64,000 bases of DNA from contig NZ_VOOR01000032.1 of NCBI RefSeq assembly GCF_007993045.1, positions 1-64,000 of the forward strand. Direction: 5' to 3'. This DNA comes from Phaeodactylibacter luteus (lineage in GTDB: Bacteria > Bacteroidota > Bacteroidia > Chitinophagales > Saprospiraceae). A model generated the notes under the pieces. That model worked only from the letters and a program-made list of their open reading frames with translations, did no database searches and was not told the DNA's origin. This document shows positions 44,301 through 52,400 of this stretch, piece by piece; positions within the stretch are counted from its first letter, which is position 1; every line of letters begins with the position of its first letter. The translations under genes were made by a program, and so were the position numbers.

Positions 44301-45665
44301 GATAATGATCTCTCCAAAGGCGGCGGATTTACGGATACGGATAGCACCTTTTGTAATCTCCTCATCCATCTGAGCTTGAGTAAGGCGCTGTCCGGCAAAA
44401 CCAAGTTGCAAGCGATGCACCACCGACTCTACAATGATGACTGCCCCGTCAACAATAAGACCGAAATCAATAGCCCCCAAACTCATTAGATTGGCGGAAA
44501 TGCCAAAGACATTCATCATGCCCAAAGCAAATAACATTGCCAGAGGAATGACCGAAGCAACGACTAGTCCGGCCCGTAAATTCCCGAGTAAAAGCACCAA
44601 AACAAAGATGACAATGAGTCCACCTTCCAACAAATTCTTTTCCACGGTACCGATAGCGCGTTGCACGAGATTATCACGAACCAAATAAGGTTTGATGGAT
44701 ACACCTTCTGGGAGTGATTTCTGGATTTGTTCTACCCGCTTACTCACGCGCTCTGTCACTTCACTGGAATTGGCCCCTTTGAGCATCATGACCACTCCTC
44801 CGACAACATCACCCTGACCGTTAATGGTCATCGCTCCGTATCGGGGTGCATGACCGTATTGAACCAGAGCTATATCCTCAACCAAGATCGGAATATTATC
44901 TACCGTTTTAACAACGATATTCTCAATGTCGGGCAATTCCTTGACCATCCCCTCAGAGCGAATGAAATAGGTGTTAGGGTTCTTTTCGATGTATGCGCCT
45001 CCGGTATTTTCGTTACTTTGCTCCAGTGCTTGTAGTACCTCCGTTACAGTGACTCTTTGTGCGCGCAGTTTTTCGGGGTTTATCGCTACCTCGTACTGCT
45101 TTAAAAAGCCTCCTACCGTATTGACCTCTACCACTCCCGGAATTCCCGATAGCTGCCGTTTGACGAGCCAATCTTGGAGCGTTCGTAACTCCATAGCCGA
45201 ATACTGTGATTCGTAGCCAGGCTCTGCCTGAAGCGTATATTGGTATATTTCGCCTAAGCCTGTTGAAATCGGTGCCATTTCTGGGGAGCCGAGCCCATCA
45301 GGAATGGCTTCATCAGCTTCGCGGATTTTCTCGGCAACCAATTGCCGAGGCAGGTAAGTGCCCATTTTTTCCGCGAAAACAACGGTCACTACGGAGAGGC
45401 CGAAGCGACTGATCGAGCGTATCTCTTCCACCGAAGGAAGATTCTGCATCGCCAGTTCCACTGGCGTAGTAATAAATTGTTCCACCTCTTGAGTGGCCAG
45501 GTTAGGAGAGATGGTGATGATCTGTACCTGATTGTTGGTAATATCCGGCACCGCATCAATAGGTAGCTGGGTAGCCGAATAACTACCCCAACCGATCAGT
45601 GCCAATACCATGACACCGATGATGAACTTATTCCGCACGGAATAAGCAATTAGATTATCTATCAT
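41367..45665 (-). CDS. CzcA-type RND metal pump fused to a TolC-like outer-membrane factor
   Basis: This protein of 1432 residues combines two proteins. Residues 1-1037 are a complete heavy-metal RND pump with twelve transmembrane helices. The fourth helix carries DFGLIVDGAVIIVE (Asp400, Asp406, Glu413), the motif of the HME1 group that exports Co, Zn and Cd. From Met1038 a new signal-peptide-like segment (MNTTLMIGLCLLAFPWSAQA) leads into an outer-membrane factor of about 375 residues with long helices. Examples are LARQRQALTEREVEQMAATI and VETGATSPLELLTARNKLEN. The pump domain works in the inner membrane and the channel in the outer membrane, so the polypeptide must span or be cut, perhaps by signal peptidase after AQA. 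Such fusions are known in Bacteroidota. It lies upstream of the CzcB gene. Confidence 0.92.
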   Translation of the reverse strand: MIDNLIAYSVRNKFIIGVMVLALIGWGSYSATQLPIDAVPDITNNQVQIITISPNLATQEVEQFITTPVELAMQNLPSVEEIRSISRFGLSVVTVVFAEKMGTYLPRQLVAEKIREADEAIPDGLGSPEMAPISTGLGEIYQYTLQAEPGYESQYSAMELRTLQDWLVKRQLSGIPGVVEVNTVGGFLKQYEVAINPEKLRAQRVTVTEVLQALEQSNENTGGAYIEKNPNTYFIRSEGMVKELPDIENIVVKTVDNIPILVEDIALVQYGHAPRYGAMTINGQGDVVGGVVMMLKGANSSEVTERVSKRVEQIQKSLPEGVSIKPYLVRDNLVQRAIGTVEKNLLEGGLIVIFVLVLLLGNLRAGLVVASVIPLAMLFALGMMNVFGISANLMSLGAIDFGLIVDGAVIIVESVVHRLQLGFAGQRLTQAQMDEEITKGAIRIRKSAAFGEIIILMVYIPILALTGIEGKMFRPMAMTVGFAILGALILSLTYVPMMTALALNKEVVDKRTIADRIMGFFQRIYRPVIELALRFKTLVIALTLILFCISLWQFSRLGGEFIPTLDEGDLAVQQILAPGSSLSQSVEVSNLVATKLKESFPEVIDVVARIGAAEIPTDPMPIEIGDFAVTMMPKEEWGSASSRTEMFERFEEVLSEIPGVNYEFSQPIQLRFNELLTGSRADIAVKIYGEDLDVLFQKAKEAERLFNSIEGIASIKTEQIVGMPQIVIRFKYDKLAQYGLQVREVNRVIRTAFAGERAGTIYEGDRRFDLVVRLQADYRQEITNVQQLYIPLDNGQQIPLEEVAEVRFEEAPMQISRDDTKRRIVVGVNAGSKDTETLVKEMQAIVDKELQLPPGYYLTYGGQFENLVKAQARLSVAVPVALAIIFILLYFTFGSLSQSALIFTAIPLSAIGGIWALSLRGMPFSISAGIGFIALFGVAVLNGIVLIAYFNQLEKEGMSNVRERILKGTSVRLRPVLMTAAVASLGFLPMALSTSGGAEVQRPLATVVIGGLITATILTLVVLPILYSWLARWQQRRMNTTLMIGLCLLAFPWSAQAQRPLSLQEVVNETKSNYPALEAAELAVMQRQMLEGSGFELPKTQFFYNGDGLGGTNSLAEHGFGVQQSFALPKVYRARNNLLSSQTDLARQRQALTEREVEQMAATIYADWFSLYKRVELYDHFDTLYQSFVNMATVRVETGATSPLELLTARNKLENLRLGYRQNNEGVVMLEQQLQLLLNSADDLIPSVNESQRFPINNTDSLTDHPLLAYNEQLQVVAGQQLEVERNELLPEFNIGYAYQEFGGVNGLSGVRLGVSIPIFQGAQRKRIDAAEAQQQIARSQQQTSRVLLQRQLLELQQDLRQAEQALDFYDEQGEQYAKELLRTGRLRYEAGEIGYVEFVQALEQAFLLELQYLEDLRRYNRTVVLINYLNL

Positions 45666-45734
45666 GTTGCTAAATGAAAATTAGTTAAACCGAAAAAGAT
45701 ATGCCGAGGCGTACTTTGCCTGCGGATGTTTGGT

Positions 45735-46067
45735 TTAACTAAACTTTGGCGGCTGCCATATGTCATCCAAGCACAATGAAGTGTATATATCTGCTTGGAT
45801 ACGAGGTTTTTTTACAGCAGCTTTCAAAGGGAATGCAAGCTGCCAATCCAGTTTTACAGGAGGGCGAATCGTAATATGGCAACAGCTACAAGAACACAAT
45901 GGAGAGCAATGGTCCATAGTGCTTTCATGATCATGGCTGTCAGTATCAGGTAACTCAACAGCTAGAGAATTACCAATAGCAGAAGTATCCCAAGTTGATC
46001 CATCAGCACAGGGAACGATGGCTAACGCCAAAAGATAGATGCTCAATATGATACTTACATACTTCAT
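45735..46067 (-). CDS. Small secreted Cys/His-rich protein (DUF6660-like), first gene of the CzcA operon
   Basis: The ATG at 46067 gives 110 residues with a signal peptide (KYVSIILSIYLLALAIVPCADG). The mature part is acidic, then has a metal-binding-like knot CSPLCSCSCCHITI, and ends with a Pro/Trp-containing tail. This arrangement matches the DUF6660 family that precedes metal RND operons in Bacteroidota. It may buffer or hand over metal in the periplasm. A complete promoter lies in front (46076-46106). The frame is open further upstream to 46163, but that part lies above the promoter. The gap to the CzcA gene is 69 bases. Confidence 0.72.
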   Translation of the reverse strand: MKYVSIILSIYLLALAIVPCADGSTWDTSAIGNSLAVELPDTDSHDHESTMDHCSPLCSCSCCHITIRPPVKLDWQLAFPLKAAVKKPRIQADIYTSLCLDDIWQPPKFS

Positions 46068-46391
46068 GCAGGTCACAAAAGTAGAAAAATTACTAATACA
46101 ACACAATAGCAAATAAAATGAGGTTTGGCAATGCAGCATAGAACCAGGGTAGCAACCGGCCACCTCTTCTTATCAAATATTTTGGACTTTTTTATCTTTG
46201 AGAATATAATTGCGACAAGCGTTAGGGAGATCAAAGTGAAAATTACGGTACAGACCGCCGTTTAGGCGGTCGCGAGAATTTCGAATGTCACCAGATTGCT
46301 AATACAATTACTAGTGAGGCAGAACAAGAGAGACCAGCTCTCGCTCTTTACATCAAATCAACCATCAATAATAAGTGTTGAGTCTTACGGA
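46068..46391. other. Intergenic region between CzcA operon and mobile-element block
   Basis: Apart from the CzcA operon promoter, it contains a GACCGCC/GGCGGTC hairpin at about 46252-46270 and an AGTC-TTACGG-type hairpin near 46381. No coding region is convincing. Confidence 0.5.
46076..46106 (-). promoter_or_regulatory. Promoter of the CzcA operon
   Basis: Read leftward, TACTTTTG (46083 to 46076) is a perfect TAnnTTTG -7 element, with TTG 20 bases upstream as the -33 element. It lies 8 bases before the ATG at 46067. Confidence 0.6.
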
Positions 46392-46637
46392 CTAGGCTAG
46401 TGGCTCGGAAGAGGTGTATTCGTCGCCAACTGTCCAGGCTTCTATAAGTTGGTCTTTGCTATCCAGCAAAGCAACTGTAAGCGGGTAGGCGGTACAGCCA
46501 TTTTTGAGCAGGTTGAAAAACTGGCGGGCTTCGGCTTCGCTATCGAAGCACCAGTAGCAGACGGTTAACTCTTGCCCGTCTTGGTTCATTTCTACCGTAT
46601 AGGGGCTGGGGGTGGTTGTTTGGCTTGGCATGGTCAT
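46392..46637 (-). CDS. Small hypothetical protein of the mobile-element block
   Basis: This protein of 81 residues has no signal peptide. It has a compact alpha/beta look: a strand TVEMNQDGQELTVCYWCFDS, a helix SEAEARQFFNLLKNG, and a strand YPLTVALLDSKDQLIEAW. No family is recognised. It lies 58 bases downstream of the ArdC-like gene in the same direction, so it is probably co-transcribed with it. The second start codon (Met3) is equally possible. Confidence 0.6.
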   Translation of the reverse strand: MTMPSQTTTPSPYTVEMNQDGQELTVCYWCFDSEAEARQFFNLLKNGCTAYPLTVALLDSKDQLIEAWTVGDEYTSSEPLA

Positions 46638-46695
46638 AATATTATAAGGTGAAGCGGGCAGGGAGTTTTTAGGCTCCCTGCATTACCTTTCGTTG

Positions 46696-47595
46696 CTATT
46701 GCCCTAAAATGTGGTTTACGGCTTTCTGGGCATCGGCGGCAGCTTTAAAAATCAGTTTGTTATCCTCTTTCAACACTTTTAACCAGCCGTCCAGATAGGC
46801 CGCACTATTTTCTAATTCAGTTTCCCCGCATATTCCGACGTAACCCGCTAAAAAAGCGGCTCCCATCTCTGCAATCAGTTCCTCGCGGCTGTATCGCTCG
46901 CTTTTGAACTTGGCCGGCTTTACGATGCCTTCACGGTTCAGGCGGGAGGCGTGGCCGGTGCTGTGGGTGAGTTCGTGAAAGAAGGTGAGGTAATAGGCTT
47001 CGGGCGTTTGGAACTGCTCCAGCTTGGGCATATTTAGCTTATCTGCTTCGGGTACATAATAGGCGCGGTCTGCATCCTCAAACACATATTCGGGCGCGTC
47101 GGGGTAATTGCTAATAACCTGCTCACAAGCAGCTATTTGCTCGTGTGGGGTGAGGGTTATTTCAGGCGTTTCTATTTCTACGCCTTCCACATCTGCGATA
47201 TTAAAAACGTGGTAGAACTTCAAAAATGCGATGCGTTGCGTTTCCTCTCCCATGCCGCGCAGGGCTTCGGCTTGTTCGTCGCTGATGCGTTTGCCTTGCT
47301 CGTCCTTATGGTAAGAGGTATAAAAATAAACCCGCTCGGCGGTGGCTCCTTTCTTGATTTTGCCCCCCATCGCTTTGGCTTGCTTAAAGCTCATATAGTA
47401 GGGAATGGGATGCCCGCAAAACAGATTAAGGATAAAGGCATTTATTCCCGTGTAGATATGCCCCGTGGCGGCATTTCGGGCTAAACCGTAACGGCTCCAA
47501 GTAGGTTGCCACGGTTTTACGCCTGTTTCCAGTTTGGCAATAATGCGGTCGGTGAGTTCCTGATAAATGTCTCTTTTTGTGGCTTGCTTCGTCAT
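46696..47595 (-). CDS. ArdC-like antirestriction protein (ssDNA-binding plus zincin metallopeptidase)
   Basis: The ATG at 47595 opens a protein of 299 residues that starts TKQATKRDIYQELTDRIIAK. The N-terminal domain (about 1-125) matches the ArdC/DUF1738 ssDNA-binding domain, with GVKPWQPTWSRYG and a TGHIYTGINAFILNL segment. The C-terminal domain is a zincin with HELTHSTGHASRL (HExxH) and a downstream ELIAEMGAAFL helix with the third ligand Glu. Such proteins shield incoming single-stranded DNA from host restriction during conjugation. This supports transfer of the island by conjugation and is notable because the same window holds a type II R-M system. The frame open to 47676 has no better start. 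Confidence 0.88.
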   Translation of the reverse strand: MTKQATKRDIYQELTDRIIAKLETGVKPWQPTWSRYGLARNAATGHIYTGINAFILNLFCGHPIPYYMSFKQAKAMGGKIKKGATAERVYFYTSYHKDEQGKRISDEQAEALRGMGEETQRIAFLKFYHVFNIADVEGVEIETPEITLTPHEQIAACEQVISNYPDAPEYVFEDADRAYYVPEADKLNMPKLEQFQTPEAYYLTFFHELTHSTGHASRLNREGIVKPAKFKSERYSREELIAEMGAAFLAGYVGICGETELENSAAYLDGWLKVLKEDNKLIFKAAADAQKAVNHILGQ

Positions 47596-47799
47596 GGTTA
47601 CAGTCCTTTTATTAGTTGTTATTGAATGGTTCTTAACCGTTCTGCCTTTCGGCGAGAAAAGGGGGAGCAGGCGCAACGGGTAGGGGTACAGCGTGAGCTG
47701 TCACCGTTTGCACAAATGAACTTTTGAGAATGCGGAAAATGGGGATGCCCTTGCGCCTGTGGGGGAGCGATGTCCCCCTAATAGCTTTCAATGGAGGGC

Positions 47800-48291
47800 T
47801 TAATGATTGATTAGCCCTTCATCAGCAAAGGAATAAAAACCACCTTCGGGGGCTAGGATCAGGTGATCCAGCAAAGGAAGGTCTAAAGCCTTTCCAGCAG
47901 TGAATAATTTTTGTGTGAGTTCGCTATCTGCCTTTGAGGGGTATAACTGCCCGCTAGGATGATTGTGGGCAAGAATGATAGAACTTGCCCGTGCTTTGAG
48001 GGCAGTAGCAAAAATTACCTTTGCATCAACAACAGTTCCGGCCATACCACCTTGCGAAACCTTATACCAGCCCATTATTCGATTGGAGCGGTCAAGCAGA
48101 AGCAAAAAAGCTTCTTCAAAAAACTCTATGGTGTCTTCATCCCAGATTTGGCGAAAATAGCGGTGGGCATCTTCGGAGGCTCTGACCTGTGGGCGGTCTG
48201 CGGCATAAACCTTGCTTTTATAGGTTACTCTTACTTCTGCAATTTCTTTTGGCATTTGTAAACTCATGGTCTGCTGATTTATCGGATTCAT
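47800..48291 (-). CDS. RadC-like JAB-domain protein
   Basis: The ATG at 48291 gives 163 residues; a GTG at 48312 would add seven. The JAB/MPN metalloprotease-like signature is HNHPSGQLYPSKADSELTQK, giving the H-x-H-x(7-10)-D zinc site. It is preceded by a segment with LLLLDRSNRIMGWYKVSQGG and followed by LDHLILAPEGGFYSFADEG. Single-domain RadC-like proteins are frequent on mobile elements next to antirestriction genes; their role is not settled. It lies about 200 bases upstream of the ArdC-like gene. The family is certain. Confidence 0.88.
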   Translation of the reverse strand: MNPINQQTMSLQMPKEIAEVRVTYKSKVYAADRPQVRASEDAHRYFRQIWDEDTIEFFEEAFLLLLDRSNRIMGWYKVSQGGMAGTVVDAKVIFATALKARASSIILAHNHPSGQLYPSKADSELTQKLFTAGKALDLPLLDHLILAPEGGFYSFADEGLINH

Positions 48292-48427
48292 AATTAGGAA
48301 ATTCCCTTTCACGTGAGCGGCGGGTATTCCGCTGGGGCAGTTTTACTTGCTGCCGGATATCGTAATTGAGGTTGCTTCCCTTTTGCGAAAGCCGGAATCA
48401 CGCAGGATGTGGAGACGCTAGCCAAGG

Positions 48428-48679
48428 GTGGAGGGCTTATTTTTTATTGGAGCTTGTGAAAAGAAAAAATCAGTCTGGAAAGGGAGGTACGACCGACCCT
48501 TGATAGGGTTCGGAGCAGACCAGTTTCTTGGCGACAGCAAAAAAGAGGGAAGGAAACAGCAATTACGGGCTGACAAGGAAAATGACAAGACCGAGAGGGA
48601 TACCCAAAGCGAAACCATCAGCACGCCGAACATTCCCCTGGTGCCTGAACTGGCAGCGGTTTTTGATGTAAAACCGTGA
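48428..48679 (+). CDS. Weak hypothetical ORF
   Basis: A frame of 83 residues starts MEGLFFIGACEKKKSVW and ends in a Pro/Val-rich segment. The middle is highly charged and low in complexity. No family is recognised and no clear ribosome binding context is seen. It may be a real small gene of the mobile element or a chance frame. Confidence 0.25.
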   Translation: MEGLFFIGACEKKKSVWKGRYDRPLIGFGADQFLGDSKKEGRKQQLRADKENDKTERDTQSETISTPNIPLVPELAAVFDVKP

Positions 48680-48771
48680 CAGTTTAGGGGGAGTGTGAGG
48701 TGGGGTGAACATTCTGAAGAATCTTGAAAGAAGAGTAATTATCGAATGATAGCTTGATAGCTAATAATACC

Positions 48772-48807
48772 ACCAAGATTATGCAAACATCTACCAAGAT
48801 TATACAA
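48772..48807 (+). promoter_or_regulatory. 21-bp-spaced direct repeats, candidate AraC-type operator
   Basis: ACCAAGATTATGCAA (48772-48786) and ACCAAGATTATACAA (48793-48807) match at 14 of 15 positions and start exactly 21 bp apart, two helical turns. AraC-family activators bind such paired half sites. The second repeat sits about where the missing -33 element would be. The regulator encoded from 63471 is the obvious candidate to bind it. Confidence 0.65.
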
Positions 48808-48829
48808 CACCTCTATCTGTGGGATTTCG

Positions 48830-48837
48830 TACCTTTG
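48830..48837 (+). promoter_or_regulatory. -7 promoter element of the copper operon
   Basis: TACCTTTG is a perfect TAnnTTTG. It lies 22 bases after the second direct repeat and 15 bases before the TTG start at 48853. There is no TTG -33 element at the right spacing, consistent with an activator-dependent promoter. Confidence 0.6.
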
Positions 48838-48852
48838 TATAAATTTTGATAA

Positions 48853-49290
48853 TTGCTTGCCAAACTTCTCCATATAAGCCTTGCTATTTTGGTGTTTCTT
48901 AGCACCAGTGGATTAGTATTGAGTAAGCATTATTGTGGTGGGGTTCTCAAGAATGTTGCCCTATTTGGAGAAGCTGCTTCTTGTCATGAGAATAATGCAA
49001 TGGAAGCTTGCCCGCTTCATAGTAGCATGAAGATGTCGGAAGACGATACTTCGGAAGACAGCAGTAGTTGTTGTGATACGAAAAGCGAGTTACTTAAAGC
49101 CGATACTGAAAAGGCGGAAATAACTGTCGACTTTAGCCTTACGGATTATCCGGTGTTATTGGCAGTTTTACTCGTACTTAGCGGCGTAAGTCCAGTAGAA
49201 AGTGATAGTAAAACAACACATTACCTTTCCTATAAACCTCCTCTCCTAGTTTGTGATCTTCCGGTAAGGTTCCAGACTTTTCTTTGTTAG
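48853..49290 (+). CDS. HYC_CC_PP family small secreted protein, first gene of the copper operon
   Basis: This protein of 145 residues starts with TTG at 48853. A signal-like helix (LLHISLAILVFLSTSGLVLS) is followed by the HYCGG motif, a Cys/His/Met-rich region (CHENNAMEACPLHSSMKMSE), a CC pair in SSSCCDTKS and a C-terminal YKPPLL. These are the features for which the family is named. It is found in Bacteroidota in front of copper RND genes. It is probably a periplasmic metal-binding or sensing protein. It lies 111 bases upstream of the CusA gene and just downstream of the predicted operator. Confidence 0.8.
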   Translation: MLAKLLHISLAILVFLSTSGLVLSKHYCGGVLKNVALFGEAASCHENNAMEACPLHSSMKMSEDDTSEDSSSCCDTKSELLKADTEKAEITVDFSLTDYPVLLAVLLVLSGVSPVESDSKTTHYLSYKPPLLVCDLPVRFQTFLC

Positions 49291-49401
49291 CATATACTTC
49301 AGTTTTTCGCCACTGTTGCCATGAGCAGACAGGGGCTAAGCCTATTTAGGCACTTGCTTACTAACAAGTGCTAAGTATAATCGAAACTGAAGGTTTGAAA
49401 T

Positions 49402-52400
49402 ATGTTAGCAAAATATATCCGTTTTTTTCTGGAGAATAAGCTGGTCGCTTATCTCCTTCTGCTCCTCTTTGTAGGCTGGGGGTTAGTTACCGCGCCATTT
49501 GACTTTGGTGTGGAGCAGCTCCCCCGAGACCCTGTTGCAGTAGATGCGATACCGGATATCGGCGAGAATCAGCAGATTGTGTTTACTAAGTGGATGGGGC
49601 GGTCTCCACAAGATGTAGAAGATCAAATTTCCTATCCGCTTACGACGGCCCTATTGGGCATACCCGGTGTTAAGAGTATACGCAGTAACTCCATGTTCGG
49701 TTTTTCCAGTATCTACATTATCTTCAATGAAGAGGTAGAATTCTACTGGAGTCGAAGTCGGATTCTCGAAAAATTGAATTCTCTTCCGGCCAATACGCTA
49801 CCCGAAGGCGTACAACCTACCCTGGGACCAGATGCTACTGCATTGGGGCAAATCTACTGGTACACCTTGGAAGGTAGAGATGGCGACGGTAACCCTACCG
49901 GCGGGTGGGATTTGCACGAGCTGCGCACCGTGCAGGATTTCTACGTGCGCTACGGTCTGTCTTCCGCTGAAGGAGTAGCGGAAGTCGCCTCTATTGGTGG
50001 TTTCGTCAAAGAATACCAAGTGGATGTAGACCCAGACGCAATGAAGGCTAATAACATCTCACTAGAGGAGGTGATGCGAGCCATCAAGAACAGCAATATT
50101 GATATTGGCGCGCAGACGATTGAAATTAATTTGGCCGAGTATTTTGTACGTGGCTTAGGGTATGTACAGAATATTGAAGATATCGAAGCCAGCGTCATCA
50201 AGGTCAACGACAATGTACCTCTACGGATAGCTGATGTAGCTCAGGTGAACATTGGCCCGGCAACCCGCAGGGGTATACTGGATAAATCAGGAGCAGAGGC
50301 GGTAGGTGGAGTAGTAGTAGCTCGTTATGGAGCTAATCCGCTGGAAGTCATTGAGAATGTAAAAGCTAAGATCGCGGAAATAGAACCGGGCTTGCCCACC
50401 AAAACACTGGCGGACGGCACTATCTCACAGGTAAGTATAGTACCATTCTATGACCGCACCCAACTCATTAATGAGACTATTGGTACACTTCAAGAAGCTA
50501 TTACCCTTCAAATTTTAGTGACCATTATCGTGGTTATTCTCATGTTACTGAACCTGAAATCTTCGCTGCTGGTTTCAGGTACACTTCCCGTGGCGGTATT
50601 GATGTGCTTTATCGCGATGCGATATTTTGGAGTAGATGCTAATATCGTAGCCCTCTCTGGTATTGCCATTGCCATTGGCACGATGGTAGATATGGGAATT
50701 GTACTGACGGAAAGTATGGTTAAACGGCTGGAAGATGCCCCCCCCGAAGAAAGCCTAATGACCAGTATTTATGAGGCCACTGTTGAAGTGGCATCGGCAG
50801 TGATGACTGCCATTGCTACTACTGTAATTAGCTTCATTCCGGTGTTCACCATGGAAGCGGCAGAAGGTAAATTATTCCGTCCGCTAGCTTATACTAAGAC
50901 CTTTGCGCTGGTCGCCTCCATCATAGTAGCGCTTACGATAATCCCGCCACTGGCCCATTCTATTTTTTCGATCAAGACCAAAAATCGATCCCTAGCATTT
51001 ATCGCGAACTTATTGGCTGTAGCCGCCGGGATTTTCGTAGCTGTTATGTATACTCCTTTCCTTGGTGCTATTTTGATCATTGTTGGTCTTACCGGCAATC
51101 TCACACTCTGGCTACGAAATCGTGGGCAAAGCAAGCAGCGTCTGGAAATCATCAGCTGGATCACCAACATTGTTTATGCCCTGATCATAGCATGGTTATT
51201 AGCCACTGTATGGATGCCACTGGGCGTAACCAAGAGTAGTGTTACCAATTTTCTGTTCGTGACTTTGCTGGCGGGTGGCCTGATCGGATTTTTCTATATA
51301 ATCATCTACTTCTACGAAAGAATTCTCCGCTTTCTATTGCGGTTCAAAATACTCTTTCTCTTAGTAGTAAGCTTCATTGTTTATCAAGGATTCTTAGTCT
51401 ACCAGGAAACGGGAGAGGAATTTATGCCATCGCTGGATGAAGGCTCTTTTCTTTTAATGCCCACCTCTATGCCACATTCCGGCATGCAGGAAAACATAAA
51501 GAATCTACGACTGCTAGACATGGCTGTTACGGCCATTCCTGAAGTGGAGTCAGTAGTAGGGAAAGCCGGTCGGGTAAATAGTGCGCTGGACCCAGCCCCC
51601 ATGTCGATGTATGAGAATGTTATTCTCTACAAATCGGAGTACAGAACCGACGAGAGTGGTCACCGCATACGCTTTCGCTATGAGGACGGTGAGTATATCC
51701 GCGATGAGCGGGGAGCATTGATTCCCGACAAAGACGGACAATATTTTCGTCAATGGCGTGATCATATCAGTAGCCCTGATGACATCTGGAACGAAATCGT
51801 GAAGGCGACTAAGATTCCAGGCGTCACTTCTGCACCCAGGTTGCAACCAATTGAAACCCGACTAGTGATGTTGCAAACTGGAATGAGGGCACCAATGGGC
51901 ATCAAGGTACAAGGGCCTGATCTGGAAACTATTGAAGCTTTCGGCCTAGAGCTGGAAAAGCACTTAAAGGACGTGGATGGCGTAAAGGACGCCGCCGTTT
52001 TTGCCGACCGAATAGTAGGAAAGCCCTATTTGCTGTTAGACATAGACCGAGAGGCAATTGCCCGGTATGGTCTAACCGTCAACAAAGTACAGCAGTACAT
52101 CCAGGCAGCGGTGGGTGGTATGGCTATGACGACTACAGTGGAAGGTAGAGAACGCTACGCCATACGGATACGTTATCCGCGCGAGTTGCGGGACGACCCC
52201 GAGATGCTTAAACGGATTTATATTTCAACGCCCGCAAAACAGCAAATCCCGTTAGGTGACTTAGTTGAGATCAAATATGAAGCAGGGGCGCAATCCATAA
52301 AGAGTGAAGACGGCTTTCTAATCGGATATGTCTTGTTTGACCGCGAGAAAGACTACTCTGAGGTTGAAGTTGTTAATAATGCACAAGAACATCTCACGAC

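Larger units (their letters stand above)
48292..48852. other. Intergenic region with regulatory sites of the copper operon
   Basis: A weak open frame (48428-48679) occurs in the first half. The second half holds the 15-bp direct repeats (48772-48807) and the -7 element (48830-48837) of the copper operon. No other gene is evident. Confidence 0.55.

Noticed and set aside
48418-48633. Minus-strand frame of 71 codons in the regulatory gap
   Set aside because: It overlaps a competing weak plus-strand frame, is Ser/Phe-rich without domain, and neither has support.
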